Source: Bacillota bacterium
Lineage (GTDB): Bacteria > Bacillota > Negativicutes > Sporomusales > CTSoil-080
Direction: 5' to 3'
NCBI GenBank assembly: GCA_017889635.1
Contig: JAGGAC010000011.1
Location: 62,001 to 126,000 of the forward strand
Length of the DNA stretch: 64,000 nt
The position numbers and the translations under genes are program-made. The notes beneath the pieces were generated by a model. That model had not been told where the DNA came from. It was given only the letters and a program-made list of their open reading frames with translations, and did not search any database. Numbering within the stretch: the first letter of the stretch is position 1; each line of letters starts with the position of its first letter. Positions 44,177-53,314 of the stretch are shown piece after piece.

Positions 44177-44827
44177 TCAGTTATATTCCGGATGAATAAT
44201 CGTATAATTTTCATTATGGCCGGTAGATCCATTACCGACTTTTTTCAGCGTCAAATTGGTTGTAAGATTTACGCTAGCAGTACTGCTAATAGTTGAATTA
44301 TTTGAATCATAAAAACTAATATAAATCTCAATGTTAGTTATCCACAAAGCACCTGGCGAACCGCTAACTGACCTTAAGTAGTTTCCTGTAGAATTAGATC
44401 TGTCTTGCGTAAAATGCAGCGTTTTAACCAAACCACTGCCAAACGTTTGGTTATATTTCGCAAACGAAGAATACGTGATAGAAATTGTTTGTGTTGATGA
44501 GTTATAACTAATAGTGCACGGCGTATAGCCTGAACTGCCGTCAGGTGCAAGCGCTGAAAAGTCAATACTTGATGCATCAGCAAAATTGTCACTAGTTGTA
44601 CCGCTTTTATAAATAGTTGAGGGATCGGCACGGTTAAGCACGTCAGTCAGCTTCAGCATCGCAGTTTGCGCCTGGCTTTGAACATTGCTCATTCCCTGAT
44701 TATATTTTGAGGTTATAAGTACGTTTTGCAATATCCCTACAATCGGCGCAAAAATAACAATTACAAGCGCCATCCCCATAACCATTTCCAAAATTGAAAA
44801 CCCGTCTTGGTTTTTATAAAGAACCAC
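44177..44827 (-). CDS. PilW/GspJ-like minor pilin (operon 1)
   Basis: Prepilin signal DG|FSILEMVMGMALVIVIFAP with Glu5, then a 180-residue Ser/Thr/Asn-rich domain with strands (YTPCTISYNSSTQTISITYS). 216 aa, GTG start with AGGGTG about ten bases upstream. Homologous in position and helix to the gene at 57070. Expected in the tip-initiating minor pilin complex. Confidence 0.75.
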   Translation of the reverse strand: MVLYKNQDGFSILEMVMGMALVIVIFAPIVGILQNVLITSKYNQGMSNVQSQAQTAMLKLTDVLNRADPSTIYKSGTTSDNFADASSIDFSALAPDGSSGYTPCTISYNSSTQTISITYSSFAKYNQTFGSGLVKTLHFTQDRSNSTGNYLRSVSGSPGALWITNIEIYISFYDSNNSTISSTASVNLTTNLTLKKVGNGSTGHNENYTIIHPEYN

Positions 44828-44854
44828 AGGCGTTCACACCCTACACAAATCTAT

Positions 44855-45283
44855 TTAATACGCTTTTATATGATAACCGTAGATTGTCACCGTTCTTGTG
44901 TATGTGGCCCCACCAGGCGTAGCATCCTGCCAATTTACGTTAACCTGTAGCGCTGTCAAATTTGACTCAAGGCCTTTAACTTCCGGCTGAGAGACACTAA
45001 CTATAAATTGAGGATAAACACCATTTGCAGCTACTACAGCTGGATTATCTGTCGGCATTATAAAATTGCCGCTGCCGCTCTGAAGTTTCAATTGTTCCAT
45101 TTTTTTATTTGCAATATAAACAGCCATCGGATAATTTCTATTATTAACTGTATTAACAGTTGTTTGGCGGACTGCATCAAGAAATGTTAACAGCGCAATT
45201 GACAAAATACACATTCCAATAACAACATCAATAAAAATGTAGCCGTTATTTTTAGCATGAATGTTCTGCAATAACAATACCAT
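44855..45283 (-). CDS. PilV/GspI-like minor pilin (operon 1)
   Basis: Atypical prepilin site NNG|YIFIDVVIGMCILSIALL: aromatic Tyr at +1 and Asp rather than Glu at +5. 142 aa from ATG at 45283 with GAGGGCGGG upstream (the frame runs 16 codons further). IANKKMEQLKLQ after the helix is typical of PilV/GspI. First gene of the downstream operon. The gap up to the terminator at 45515 shows a TATAAT near 45450 on the minus strand as a possible promoter. Confidence 0.75.
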   Translation of the reverse strand: MVLLLQNIHAKNNGYIFIDVVIGMCILSIALLTFLDAVRQTTVNTVNNRNYPMAVYIANKKMEQLKLQSGSGNFIMPTDNPAVVAANGVYPQFIVSVSQPEVKGLESNLTALQVNVNWQDATPGGATYTRTVTIYGYHIKAY

Positions 45284-45514
45284 CCCGCCCTCATATAACA
45301 CACAATTAAAATAAAAGCCGCCAGACTGCAAAAGAATTTAAAACTCCGCAACCTGGCAACCATAACCAAAACACGTTCTTAGCCTCATAACTTTACGCCT
45401 TTGCCTTTCGGCAAGTTAGCCCAAAACACCATAATTAAATTATATGATATTTTGACAAGACAAAGATCAATCCCTTCTTTTTTTCTACAATATTCGACAT
45501 TTTTTATTACAAAA

Positions 45515-45556
45515 AACGAGGCCATGTTAAAACATGAGTTTTAGCACGGCCTCGTT
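45515..45556 (-). terminator. Terminator after pilD, separating the two pilus operons
   Basis: AACGAGGCC / GGCCTCGTT stem with further inner pairing (GTTAAAAC/GTTTTAGC), followed on the minus strand by TTTTTT. Confidence 0.85.
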
Positions 45557-45565
45557 CCTATATAC

Positions 45566-46318
45566 TTACCCCACTGTAATCTGCCAATACCACCGAATAA
45601 TAGGCGCACCATACAGCAGACTTATCGCCGCTCCAATTGCAATAAACGGACCAAAAGGAATTGCATCTTTGCGGCCTTTTAACTTCAATGTCAGTAGTAA
45701 CGCCCCCGTTATTCCGCTAACAACAAAAGCTATCATCATCGCCAACAGCAGCAATTTCCAGCCAAACCAAAGCCCCAGTGCCGCCACAAACTTTATATCG
45801 CCGCCGCCCATTCCGCCACCGCTCACAAGTGCGACAATAAGCAGAAAACCGCCGCCGACCAGAGCCGAACCCACCATATCAAGAATTACTACCTCTCCGG
45901 TAGCCAGATTAAACACTGCGCCAATAACCGCCAACCACACCAGCACCTTATCAAAAATAAGCTGGTGATCGTAATCAATAAAAGTAATAACAATTAAAAA
46001 TGATATTAATATAAGACCTTTTGGTAACGCCAAAGAAAGACCGAAAATCGCCCAGCACAGATAAAACATTCCGGCGGTCAAGAGTTCTACCAGCGCATAG
46101 CGTGGCGAAAACTTTTCGCCACAGTAGCGGCAGCGGCCGCCTAGCAGCAAATAACTAAACACCGGCACTAAATCCACCGCTTTCAATCTACTTCCACACA
46201 TATTGCAGTGGGACCCAGGAAAAATCACTGACTGCTCCGCAGGTAGGCGATAGATGCATACGTTAAGAAAACTACCGATCACCAGACCAAAAACGACACT
46301 TAAAAAGCCTTCAATCAT
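45566..46318 (-). CDS. pilD: Prepilin peptidase/N-methyltransferase PilD
   Basis: Membrane aspartic protease that cleaves and methylates prepilins. It starts with GSFLNVCIYRLP, has the zinc tetracysteine CNMCG and CRYCG near residues 38-66, the first catalytic Asp in TFIDYDHQ and the second in GGGDIKFVAALGL. 250 aa with eight hydrophobic segments. It is the only prepilin peptidase in the window, placed at the end of operon 2, so it presumably serves both pili. Confidence 0.95.
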   Translation of the reverse strand: MIEGFLSVVFGLVIGSFLNVCIYRLPAEQSVIFPGSHCNMCGSRLKAVDLVPVFSYLLLGGRCRYCGEKFSPRYALVELLTAGMFYLCWAIFGLSLALPKGLILISFLIVITFIDYDHQLIFDKVLVWLAVIGAVFNLATGEVVILDMVGSALVGGGFLLIVALVSGGGMGGGDIKFVAALGLWFGWKLLLLAMMIAFVVSGITGALLLTLKLKGRKDAIPFGPFIAIGAAISLLYGAPIIRWYWQITVG

Positions 46319-46367
46319 TTAACCACCTCACTAAATCATAATCAACTTGCGGCCAACTCTCAATCTA

Positions 46368-47075
46368 TCATTTCGCCGGATGGTCCTGCTCGCTTTGGAC
46401 ATCAGGCAGGCGCCCCTCTGACGCTACCATCAGATAGACATTCATCACCAACAGACTCTCTTTATTTAGCAAACCCCGCTCAATAACCGGCTTAACCAAA
46501 CTACTTGCCTTGCCGCTCAGTTCTTTCTCCACTAACTGCTCGATTTCCTTCTGCCCCCAAAACTTTTGACCTAACACAACCCGATCATGAAACTCTACGG
46601 CCCTGACCGCCATAAATCTAGGTCCGGCATCCAACCGTCTGGCAAATTCCATAAGGTCTGAGTAATCGCCCAATACCTTTAAAACCAGCCTATTCTCGGT
46701 CCAGCCGTTATTAAACACGCTTTTCTCTGTAGTAATCGCCCCGCAGACCACCCCGGTGACCTTTGCGGTGTCCTCCAGAAACGCCACAGTCTCCCCCATG
46801 TTCAGTCGGTCAGGCAACAACTTATTAACCCTGATAACTTCCGCATTCAAGTCCTGCAAATACCGTTCTTTATCCGGATGTTCCGCTGCAAATCGCTCAA
46901 CCGTCGCCACTTTGCTGTTAACCAAACACAACTGGCCAACAGCCTGCCCCTTCTTAGCCAATTGCTTCGTCAGAATAAAATTATAAAACAACACCACACT
47001 CGCCAGACAGATTACCGTTGTTCCGACCAGCCACACATACCCGTTACTTTTAAAGGATATGCTCGCAAGCTTCAT
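46368..47075 (-). CDS. pilO: Type IV pilus assembly protein PilO (operon 2)
   Basis: 235-residue paralogue of the protein at 33947: membrane helix (about 12-34), coiled coil, LPDRLNMGETVAFLEDTAK and GPRFMAVRAVEFHD. Seven residues longer owing to an insert after VEFHD. Starts three bases after pilN and precedes pilD. Confidence 0.85.
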   Translation of the reverse strand: MKLASISFKSNGYVWLVGTTVICLASVVLFYNFILTKQLAKKGQAVGQLCLVNSKVATVERFAAEHPDKERYLQDLNAEVIRVNKLLPDRLNMGETVAFLEDTAKVTGVVCGAITTEKSVFNNGWTENRLVLKVLGDYSDLMEFARRLDAGPRFMAVRAVEFHDRVVLGQKFWGQKEIEQLVEKELSGKASSLVKPVIERGLLNKESLLVMNVYLMVASEGRLPDVQSEQDHPAK

Positions 47076-47078
47076 TAG

Positions 47079-47615
47079 TTACAGCTCCTTCAGCTTCAAA
47101 TCAATAGTAAACTTCAGCGTACCAAGCTTGGTATCACCTTCGGTTGACTTCAGCATCACCGAATAAAATAATGGTTCGGCTTCCAACCTGGTAACAAATG
47201 CCGCCAATTCATCGTACTCTCCTGTCTCCCCCTTCAGCGTAATAATCCGGCCATCCGTTTTATTGACAATTGTCTCATCCAGCCAAATATCGTTTGTCAA
47301 TAATCCAGCAATCCTTGGTAACAGATTATATGGGGTGGTACGGCTTTTTTCAAGTTCATTCACCAACGCCTGCTTGGCGTCAATCTGCTTTTGTTTATCC
47401 CCTGCCGCTTCCATAGCCTGCCGAACCGGTAACAATTCCTCATAGCGAGCCTGAGTCGCCGCTACCTCACCTTCCAACAACCGTAAAGAATACTCTTCAA
47501 CACCATAAATACAACCAATAACCAGCAAAACCACCACCACAAAAAATACTGCAATCCGACCATAGGGGATGTCCGGCCGCCGCTCAGCAACAGGCAATAG
47601 ATTGATCCGATTCAC
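47079..47615 (-). CDS. pilN: Type IV pilus assembly protein PilN (operon 2)
   Basis: 178 aa. NRINLLPVAERRPDIPYGR at the N-terminus is the PilM-binding motif; then a membrane helix, a coiled coil and a periplasmic domain with LKSTEGDTKLGTLKFTIDL. Overlaps the pilM stop by four bases, so translation is coupled. Confidence 0.88.
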   Translation of the reverse strand: MNRINLLPVAERRPDIPYGRIAVFFVVVVLLVIGCIYGVEEYSLRLLEGEVAATQARYEELLPVRQAMEAAGDKQKQIDAKQALVNELEKSRTTPYNLLPRIAGLLTNDIWLDETIVNKTDGRIITLKGETGEYDELAAFVTRLEAEPLFYSVMLKSTEGDTKLGTLKFTIDLKLKEL

Positions 47616-48646
47616 GCCTCCGCCCCCCTCAGCGCCAGACCAATCGCCACCGCCAATTGTGGTCCAACCTGCCGTAAATAATCCGTTGCAAACGATCTGT
47701 TAACCTCCAGCCCGGCCAGCGGTTCGTGTTCCACCACCGGCAGATCAACCTTGGCGCGTAATAAATCCACTAATTTCTCGTTCTCAGTAAAACCGCTTAC
47801 TATTACTTTATCAATTGTCGCCTGCTTGTTCTGCTGGGTAAAAAACTGGGCAGTGCGCCCCACCTCCTGCCCTAATTCCGCTACTATGCTCTCCAATTCC
47901 ACCATCGCAGCCGCATCCTCACCAACTCGCTTCAGCGCTGCTTCAATACAGCTTCCCCGCACCGACACCACTCTGGTGAATACAGGATTACCTTGCTGAA
48001 ACAACGAAATTTGCGTATTTTCCGCCCCCACATCCACCACCATTGCGTTTTCTGCCCCCACCATCGTTCGCTGCACCGCCAGTGGCTCGATATCTACCGC
48101 CAGCGGCTTCAGCCCTACCTCCCGCGCAATCTTGGTAAGCTGGCGCACCGCTTTTTTTGGCGCGGCCGCAATAAGCACCCGCAACTCTCCGGTTTCAGCC
48201 TTCTGACCAGTGATAGAGTAGTCAAACTCATAACTATCCGGCTCATACGGCACATACTTAGGAATATCCCATTTTATTGCTTCAGCCAGTTCCTCTGGCG
48301 GCAGTTCGGGAAAAGTAACCTCACGCATAAACAGCCACTTCCCCCCAATTGCCAACACTGCATCTTTGGCCTTAATTCCACTTACCGCCAACGCCCTGTG
48401 CAAAAGCGTCTTCAGTAAATTGGAGTCAATTTTTAACCCTGACATACCATAACTTTCGCTATCAACATTCTCACTCCGATAAGCTGTCGGCACCTCCACA
48501 ATAGCCAGAGTACGTAAATACGGCCTCGCACCCTTTAGCGACACCTCAACCACCTTAACCGCTCCCTGCCCAAAATCCACCCCTACCAGCGTCGTTATCC
48601 GCCGCTGAAACAACTTGGCAAATCGCCTCCAGACTTCCCAGCCCAT
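47612..48646 (-). CDS. pilM: Type IV pilus actin-like ATPase PilM (operon 2)
   Basis: 344 aa. VGVDFGQGAVKVVEVSL, AIKWDIPKYVPYEPDSYEFDY and MVVDVGAENTQISLF are visible. Slightly longer than the operon-1 copy by an insert near residue 60. RBS GGGAGGTAAC. The 184-base gap upstream carries the post-pilin hairpin. Confidence 0.9.
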   Translation of the reverse strand: MGWEVWRRFAKLFQRRITTLVGVDFGQGAVKVVEVSLKGARPYLRTLAIVEVPTAYRSENVDSESYGMSGLKIDSNLLKTLLHRALAVSGIKAKDAVLAIGGKWLFMREVTFPELPPEELAEAIKWDIPKYVPYEPDSYEFDYSITGQKAETGELRVLIAAAPKKAVRQLTKIAREVGLKPLAVDIEPLAVQRTMVGAENAMVVDVGAENTQISLFQQGNPVFTRVVSVRGSCIEAALKRVGEDAAAMVELESIVAELGQEVGRTAQFFTQQNKQATIDKVIVSGFTENEKLVDLLRAKVDLPVVEHEPLAGLEVNRSFATDYLRQVGPQLAVAIGLALRGAEA

Positions 48647-48753
48647 GCCCAGTTACCTCCCTTATCTATCTCCAGCCGCAACACGGCAAATAGTCAAAGT
48701 TTAATTTCCATCCAACGGTACACTGTGAGAACACCATATTCTCCGGTCAGCCT

Positions 48754-48782
48754 GAGGGAGCTCCTAAACTAGAAGCTCTCTC
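48754..48782 (-). other. Hairpin downstream of the operon-2 pilin gene
   Basis: GAGGGAGCT / AGCTCTCTC, 9 bp with one G-U pair and an 11-base loop, in the pilA-pilM gap. No T-run; same place but different sequence from the operon-1 hairpin. Confidence 0.45.
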
Positions 48783-48830
48783 TACTGCCCGAAGTTGACT
48801 CTAGTTGCCCAAAGAAATTAAATCAGATAA

Positions 48831-49229
48831 TTAATTAGCATAGTACTCAACCGGATGACCGTTATACCAAGCTCTCGAAGTGTCAGTATCAATTGTATAA
48901 GCAGCAACAGTAGCAGAAGCTGCTGCTATTGTAGTTGCATCCGGAAATCTTATTGCACTCTTTGTTGGCGGTACTGGAAATTCAGCCAGATAATTATTGG
49001 TTGTAAGATTGGCTACAGTCGGCGTATTACCATCAGCTAAAGACATAGCGATAGCACTGTCAATAGTACGCAGGTCAGCAACAATTTTTGTTCCCCGTGC
49101 CGATGCTTGTGATGATGCATACCTCGGAATCGCTATCGATGCCAAAAGACCGATAATCCCAATCACCACCAAAAGTTCAATCAGCGTAAAGCCTTTTTGA
49201 TTCGTTGTTTTCCTAAATAACTTCATCAT
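48831..49229 (-). CDS. pilA: Major type IV prepilin (operon 2)
   Basis: KG|FTLIELLVVIGIIGLLASIAIPRYA with Glu5; 132 aa from ATG at 49229 behind GAGGAGGAA (the upstream frame overlaps pilC and is not used). Shares the RGTKIVADLRTIDSAIAMSLADG region with the operon-1 pilin, but the C-terminal globular part is short, without cysteine, and quite different. Confidence 0.9.
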   Translation of the reverse strand: MMKLFRKTTNQKGFTLIELLVVIGIIGLLASIAIPRYASSQASARGTKIVADLRTIDSAIAMSLADGNTPTVANLTTNNYLAEFPVPPTKSAIRFPDATTIAAASATVAAYTIDTDTSRAWYNGHPVEYYAN

Positions 49230-49251
49230 ACTAATTCCTCCTCGTATATTT

Positions 49252-50472
49252 TTAGCCACCAACCTTGGTGACAAGGTCAAACAACGGATACATAAGCGCT
49301 ATAACAATGCTCCCAATTATCACCCCGATAAAGATAATCAGCATCGGCTCCAGGAGACTGCTCAGCCGAACCACCATATCATCCACATCATTTTCGTAGA
49401 ACTCGGCCACTTTTCTTAACATAACATCCAGGTTTCCTGCTTCCTCACCAATGGCCACCATCTGAACCACCATCGGTGGAAAGATCTCGTTCTTGCTAAG
49501 CGGAGTCGCGAAGCTGAACCCCTCCCGGATGCTGCCCTGGGCAACAGTAAGCGCCGTCACCATCGGCTTAATATCGGTGACGTGCTTGACCACCTCCAGC
49601 GCCTGAATTATCGGAACACCGCCATGAAGCAGCGTAGCCAGCGTGCGGCTGAACCGGGCAATCGCCACCTTACGGTACAAAAGGCCAAATACCGGCAGCC
49701 GCAGCACAACGTTATCCAGTACCGCCTTGAAACCTGGAAAATTCGCATTCTGAGCTAAGAGGAATGCCCCTAACACTAGCACCGTCAGCACCAGAACACC
49801 ATAGCTTTGCAACCCGCTGCTGATTCCAAGCAAAATGTGAGTTGCCAGCGGCAGCTCGGCATTCATTTGGCTATACATTTCAACAAACTTTGGCATGATA
49901 AATACCAGAATGCCAGTTACCGCCAGCAAAGCAAAACCCAACACTACCGCCGGATAAACCATTGCTGACTTAACCTGCTGCTTAAGCTTATAGTCCTTTT
50001 TAAACTGCTCTGCCAGTTGCTCCAGCACTTCGTCCAGCATCCCCCCCATTTCTCCAGCTTCCACTAAATGCACCATCACGCCTGGAAAAACGTCAGGCTG
50101 CTCAGCCAGGGCCGCCGATAACGCCCTGCCCTCCTGCACCTCTTTGTCGACACTTTGCAATGCCCGCTTCAATTCAAGGCTGCCTGTCTGCTCAATCAAA
50201 ATGCCTAGAACATTAACCAATGGCATCCCTGCCGACACCATAGTGGCAAATTGGCGACAAAAAATAGCCAGGTCGCGCAGCGTAACACCCCTGAACTCAG
50301 TTAAATACTCCAGCACCTTTTTGCGCTCTGCCTTGACCGGCTCGATCTTAAGCACTAGCATATTTTGATTGCGAATATGGGCCGCCACCGCCGCCGGTGC
50401 ATCCGCTAAAAGTTCGCCGCAAATCACCTGGCCGGTACGGTCTCTGGCCCGATAGAAAAAGTTTGTCGCCAT
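49252..50472 (-). CDS. pilC: Type IV pilus platform protein PilC (operon 2)
   Basis: 406 aa, the same plan as the operon-1 copy: FFYRARDRTGQVICGEL, two T2SSF domains with FCRQFATMVSAGMPLV and FSRTLATLLHGGVPIIQAL, and VQMVAIGEEAGNLDVML. RBS GGAGG before the ATG. Intact. Confidence 0.93.
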   Translation of the reverse strand: MATNFFYRARDRTGQVICGELLADAPAAVAAHIRNQNMLVLKIEPVKAERKKVLEYLTEFRGVTLRDLAIFCRQFATMVSAGMPLVNVLGILIEQTGSLELKRALQSVDKEVQEGRALSAALAEQPDVFPGVMVHLVEAGEMGGMLDEVLEQLAEQFKKDYKLKQQVKSAMVYPAVVLGFALLAVTGILVFIMPKFVEMYSQMNAELPLATHILLGISSGLQSYGVLVLTVLVLGAFLLAQNANFPGFKAVLDNVVLRLPVFGLLYRKVAIARFSRTLATLLHGGVPIIQALEVVKHVTDIKPMVTALTVAQGSIREGFSFATPLSKNEIFPPMVVQMVAIGEEAGNLDVMLRKVAEFYENDVDDMVVRLSSLLEPMLIIFIGVIIGSIVIALMYPLFDLVTKVGG

Positions 50473-50502
50473 AGTATTCTTCCTCCCTTCCTTATAATTT
50501 TT

Positions 50503-51570
50503 TTATACCAACCCCAACAGCCGTTTCAACATTTCCGAATCGACTGCCCGAGCCAGAGCCTCCTCATAGGTAACAACCTCGCTGCGAACCAGCTCCCGTA
50601 AGCTGCCATCCATTGTCTGCATACCAGCCTTGGCCCCGGTCTGCAGCACCGACATCAGTTGCTGAGTCTTGCTTTCTCTGATAATATTGCGCACCGCCGG
50701 CGTGGCCAGCAAAATCTCCAGCGCTGCCACCCTCCCCTTGCCGTCCTTGCGAGGCAAAAGCTGCTGCACCACAATGCCCTGCAACGTCAACGACAACTGG
50801 ATACGCACCTGCTGCTGATGATGCGGCGGAAAAACATCAATAATCCGATCAATAGTCTGAGCCGCATCCCCAGTGTGCAGCGTCGCCAGCACCAGATGCC
50901 CGGTTTCGGCGGCAGTAATCGCTGTAGCGATGGTCTCCATATCCCGCATCTCCCCCAGCAATATGACGTCCGGGTCTTCCCTGAGTGCCGCCCGAAGTGC
51001 ATCGGCAAATGACTTCGTGTCAAGGTGCAACTCCCGCTGGTTGACGATACTCTTTCCGTGGGAGTGAAGATACTCTATCGGGTCTTCCAGCGTAATGATA
51101 TGACAGGCCCGCTCACGATTAATCAGTCCAATCATCGCTGCCAGGGTCGTAGATTTTCCGCTCCCGGTCGGGCCAGTCACCAGCACCAACCCCCGGAGCT
51201 TTCTGGCCAATTCTTTTATCACCTCCGGATGCCCCAGCTCCTCCAGCGTAGGCACCCGCTCATTAACCAGCCGGACAGCAATAGCCACACTGCCTCGCTG
51301 ACGAAAAGCATTAACTCGAAACCGGCTCAGTCCCGGAATAGCATAAGAAAAATCAACATCTCCCTGCGCAGCAAACTTAGACAACACTTCGGCGCTGGCA
51401 ATCTCTGCCAAAAGCGCCTCAGTCATCTCCGGGCGTTCGCGCTGATAAGCAAGCGGCGTCAGTTCACCGTCGATCCTCAACATCGGCGGCATGCCGACAG
51501 TGATATGGAGATCAGAAGCCTGGCGCATTAGCGCCTCTTTTAAAAGCTCATTCATTCTCACTATTTCCAC
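50503..51570 (-). CDS. pilT: Pilus retraction ATPase PilT (operon 2)
   Basis: 355 aa, equal in length to the operon-1 copy. ASDLHITVGMPPMLRIDGEL, Walker A GPTGSGKSTTLAAM, LEDPIEYLHS, Walker B DPDVILLGEMRD and LATLHTGDAAQT are intact. GTG start three bases after the pilB stop. Confidence 0.93.
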   Translation of the reverse strand: MEIVRMNELLKEALMRQASDLHITVGMPPMLRIDGELTPLAYQRERPEMTEALLAEIASAEVLSKFAAQGDVDFSYAIPGLSRFRVNAFRQRGSVAIAVRLVNERVPTLEELGHPEVIKELARKLRGLVLVTGPTGSGKSTTLAAMIGLINRERACHIITLEDPIEYLHSHGKSIVNQRELHLDTKSFADALRAALREDPDVILLGEMRDMETIATAITAAETGHLVLATLHTGDAAQTIDRIIDVFPPHHQQQVRIQLSLTLQGIVVQQLLPRKDGKGRVAALEILLATPAVRNIIRESKTQQLMSVLQTGAKAGMQTMDGSLRELVRSEVVTYEEALARAVDSEMLKRLLGLV

Positions 51571-51573
51571 AAG

Positions 51574-53289
51574 CTACACCCCACTATAGGCCACCCGCCG
51601 AACCTCATCCAACGTGGTCATCCCCTCAAGCGCCTTCAATATTCCGTCTTGGCGCATCGCTACCATCCCTTCAGTGATCGCAATACGGGATAGTTCTCTG
51701 GCTGAGGCGTGGTGAATAAGCGCTTCCTGCAAAGTACCAGATAGTGGCATCACCTCATTGATAGCCATTCGCCCCCGATAACCGCTGCCGCCGCAGTGCT
51801 CACAGCCGCGTCCCCGGTACAGCGTCAAGCCTGACTGATTCAGCTTTGCTTGTATCACCGCGCCCGCAAACTCTTGGCTGTCCGCCAAAAACAGCGCTTC
51901 CGACGAACCAGCCTCAAGCAGGTAACTTTCCTTGCAGTTAGGGCAGATAATCCTCACCAGCCGCTGCGCCACCACTCCCAGGATGGACGAAGCAACCAGG
52001 AAAGGTTCCGCGCCCATATCAATAAGACGGGAAATTGCACCAGCAGCGTCGTTGGTATGAAGCGTACTTAGCACCAGATGCCCGGTAAGAGCTGCTCGTA
52101 CTGCAATGTCAGCGGTTTCACCGTCCCGTATTTCGCCCACCATCACAATATTCGGGTCCTGGCGGAGTATTGACCGCAGGCCGTTAGCGAAAGTCAGTCC
52201 AGCCTTGGGGTTGACAAGTATCTGGTTAACCCCAGCCAGCATATACTCCACCGGGTCTTCGATAGTAATTATATTCTTGGCCGGTGAATTAATTTCCACC
52301 AGCGTTGAATACAAGGTAGTCGTCTTGCCGCTGCCGGTGGGACCGGTCACCAGAATCATGCCATAGGACTGACTGTACATCCGTTTATACCGTTCTAGAT
52401 TTAGCGCGGAAAAACCCAGGCCAGAGATATCCATCACCACCGCTGCCCGGTCAAGAATCCTAAGCACCACTTTTTCCCCCAGCACCGTAGGCATCGTAGA
52501 CGCCCGAATATCAACATCCCGTCCCTTTTCCTTAACCTTAATCCGGCCATCCTGCGGCATTCGCTTCTCAGCAATATCCATCTCGGCCATAATCTTTATC
52601 CGACTGACAATAGAGCTCTGGGTTGCTTTAGGAAAAGTCACAACTTCGCGCAACACTCCGTCAACCCTGAATCGCACCCGCACCAGTCCTTCTAGCGGCT
52701 CGATATGAATGTCGCTGGCCCGTTCCCGTACTGCCTGGCTGATCAGACCATTAACAAGGCTAATTATCGGAGCTTCATCCGCCGTCTGAATCTCCGCAGT
52801 CGCCGCCACTTCCTCTTCCTGCAGTTTAATTACCGCCCGCTCGACAATGTCTCGCACGCCATAAGCGCTCTCAATAAAGCGCTCAAGTTCGCTCTCAATA
52901 GCAATCACCGGTTGTACATTAAGCCCTGTGACCATGCGCACATCATCAATAGCAAAAAAATTAGTCGGGTCAGCCATAGCCAGAATTATCTGGGAACCGT
53001 CCTTCTTTAGCGGCAAAACCTTGTGCCGTTCAGCAAGCTGGGCCGGAATCAAGAGTGCTGCGTCCCGCTCAATCGGATACCGGGCCAGACTAACCACGTC
53101 AACCCCTAACTGACTTTCCAGCGCCCGAAGAATATTATCCTCACTTACAACCCCCAAATTAATCAGCGTTTTTCCCAGCCGTTCTCCATTCTTACGCTGC
53201 ATTGCCAGTGCCTTTTGCAATTGTTCGTCCGTAATTATTCCGGCATTTAGCAAAATATCGCCCAGCCTAAAACGCTGATTAGTTGCCAT
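51574..53289 (-). CDS. pilB: Pilus extension ATPase PilB with MshEN domain (operon 2)
   Basis: 571 aa from ATG at 53289 with GGAGG eight bases upstream. N-terminal MshEN-type repeats RLGDILLNAGIITDEQLQKAL and RLGKTLINLGVVSEDNILRAL (about residues 6-60), the form that binds c-di-GMP in MshE-type ATPases. GPTGSGKTTTLYS, DPNIVMVGEIRD, CPNCKES and CEHCGGSGYRGR follow. Intact reference for judging the damaged start of the operon-1 copy. Confidence 0.93.
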   Translation of the reverse strand: MATNQRFRLGDILLNAGIITDEQLQKALAMQRKNGERLGKTLINLGVVSEDNILRALESQLGVDVVSLARYPIERDAALLIPAQLAERHKVLPLKKDGSQIILAMADPTNFFAIDDVRMVTGLNVQPVIAIESELERFIESAYGVRDIVERAVIKLQEEEVAATAEIQTADEAPIISLVNGLISQAVRERASDIHIEPLEGLVRVRFRVDGVLREVVTFPKATQSSIVSRIKIMAEMDIAEKRMPQDGRIKVKEKGRDVDIRASTMPTVLGEKVVLRILDRAAVVMDISGLGFSALNLERYKRMYSQSYGMILVTGPTGSGKTTTLYSTLVEINSPAKNIITIEDPVEYMLAGVNQILVNPKAGLTFANGLRSILRQDPNIVMVGEIRDGETADIAVRAALTGHLVLSTLHTNDAAGAISRLIDMGAEPFLVASSILGVVAQRLVRIICPNCKESYLLEAGSSEALFLADSQEFAGAVIQAKLNQSGLTLYRGRGCEHCGGSGYRGRMAINEVMPLSGTLQEALIHHASARELSRIAITEGMVAMRQDGILKALEGMTTLDEVRRVAYSGV

Positions 53290-53314
53290 AACAGGCACCT
53301 CCTTATACCTACAT

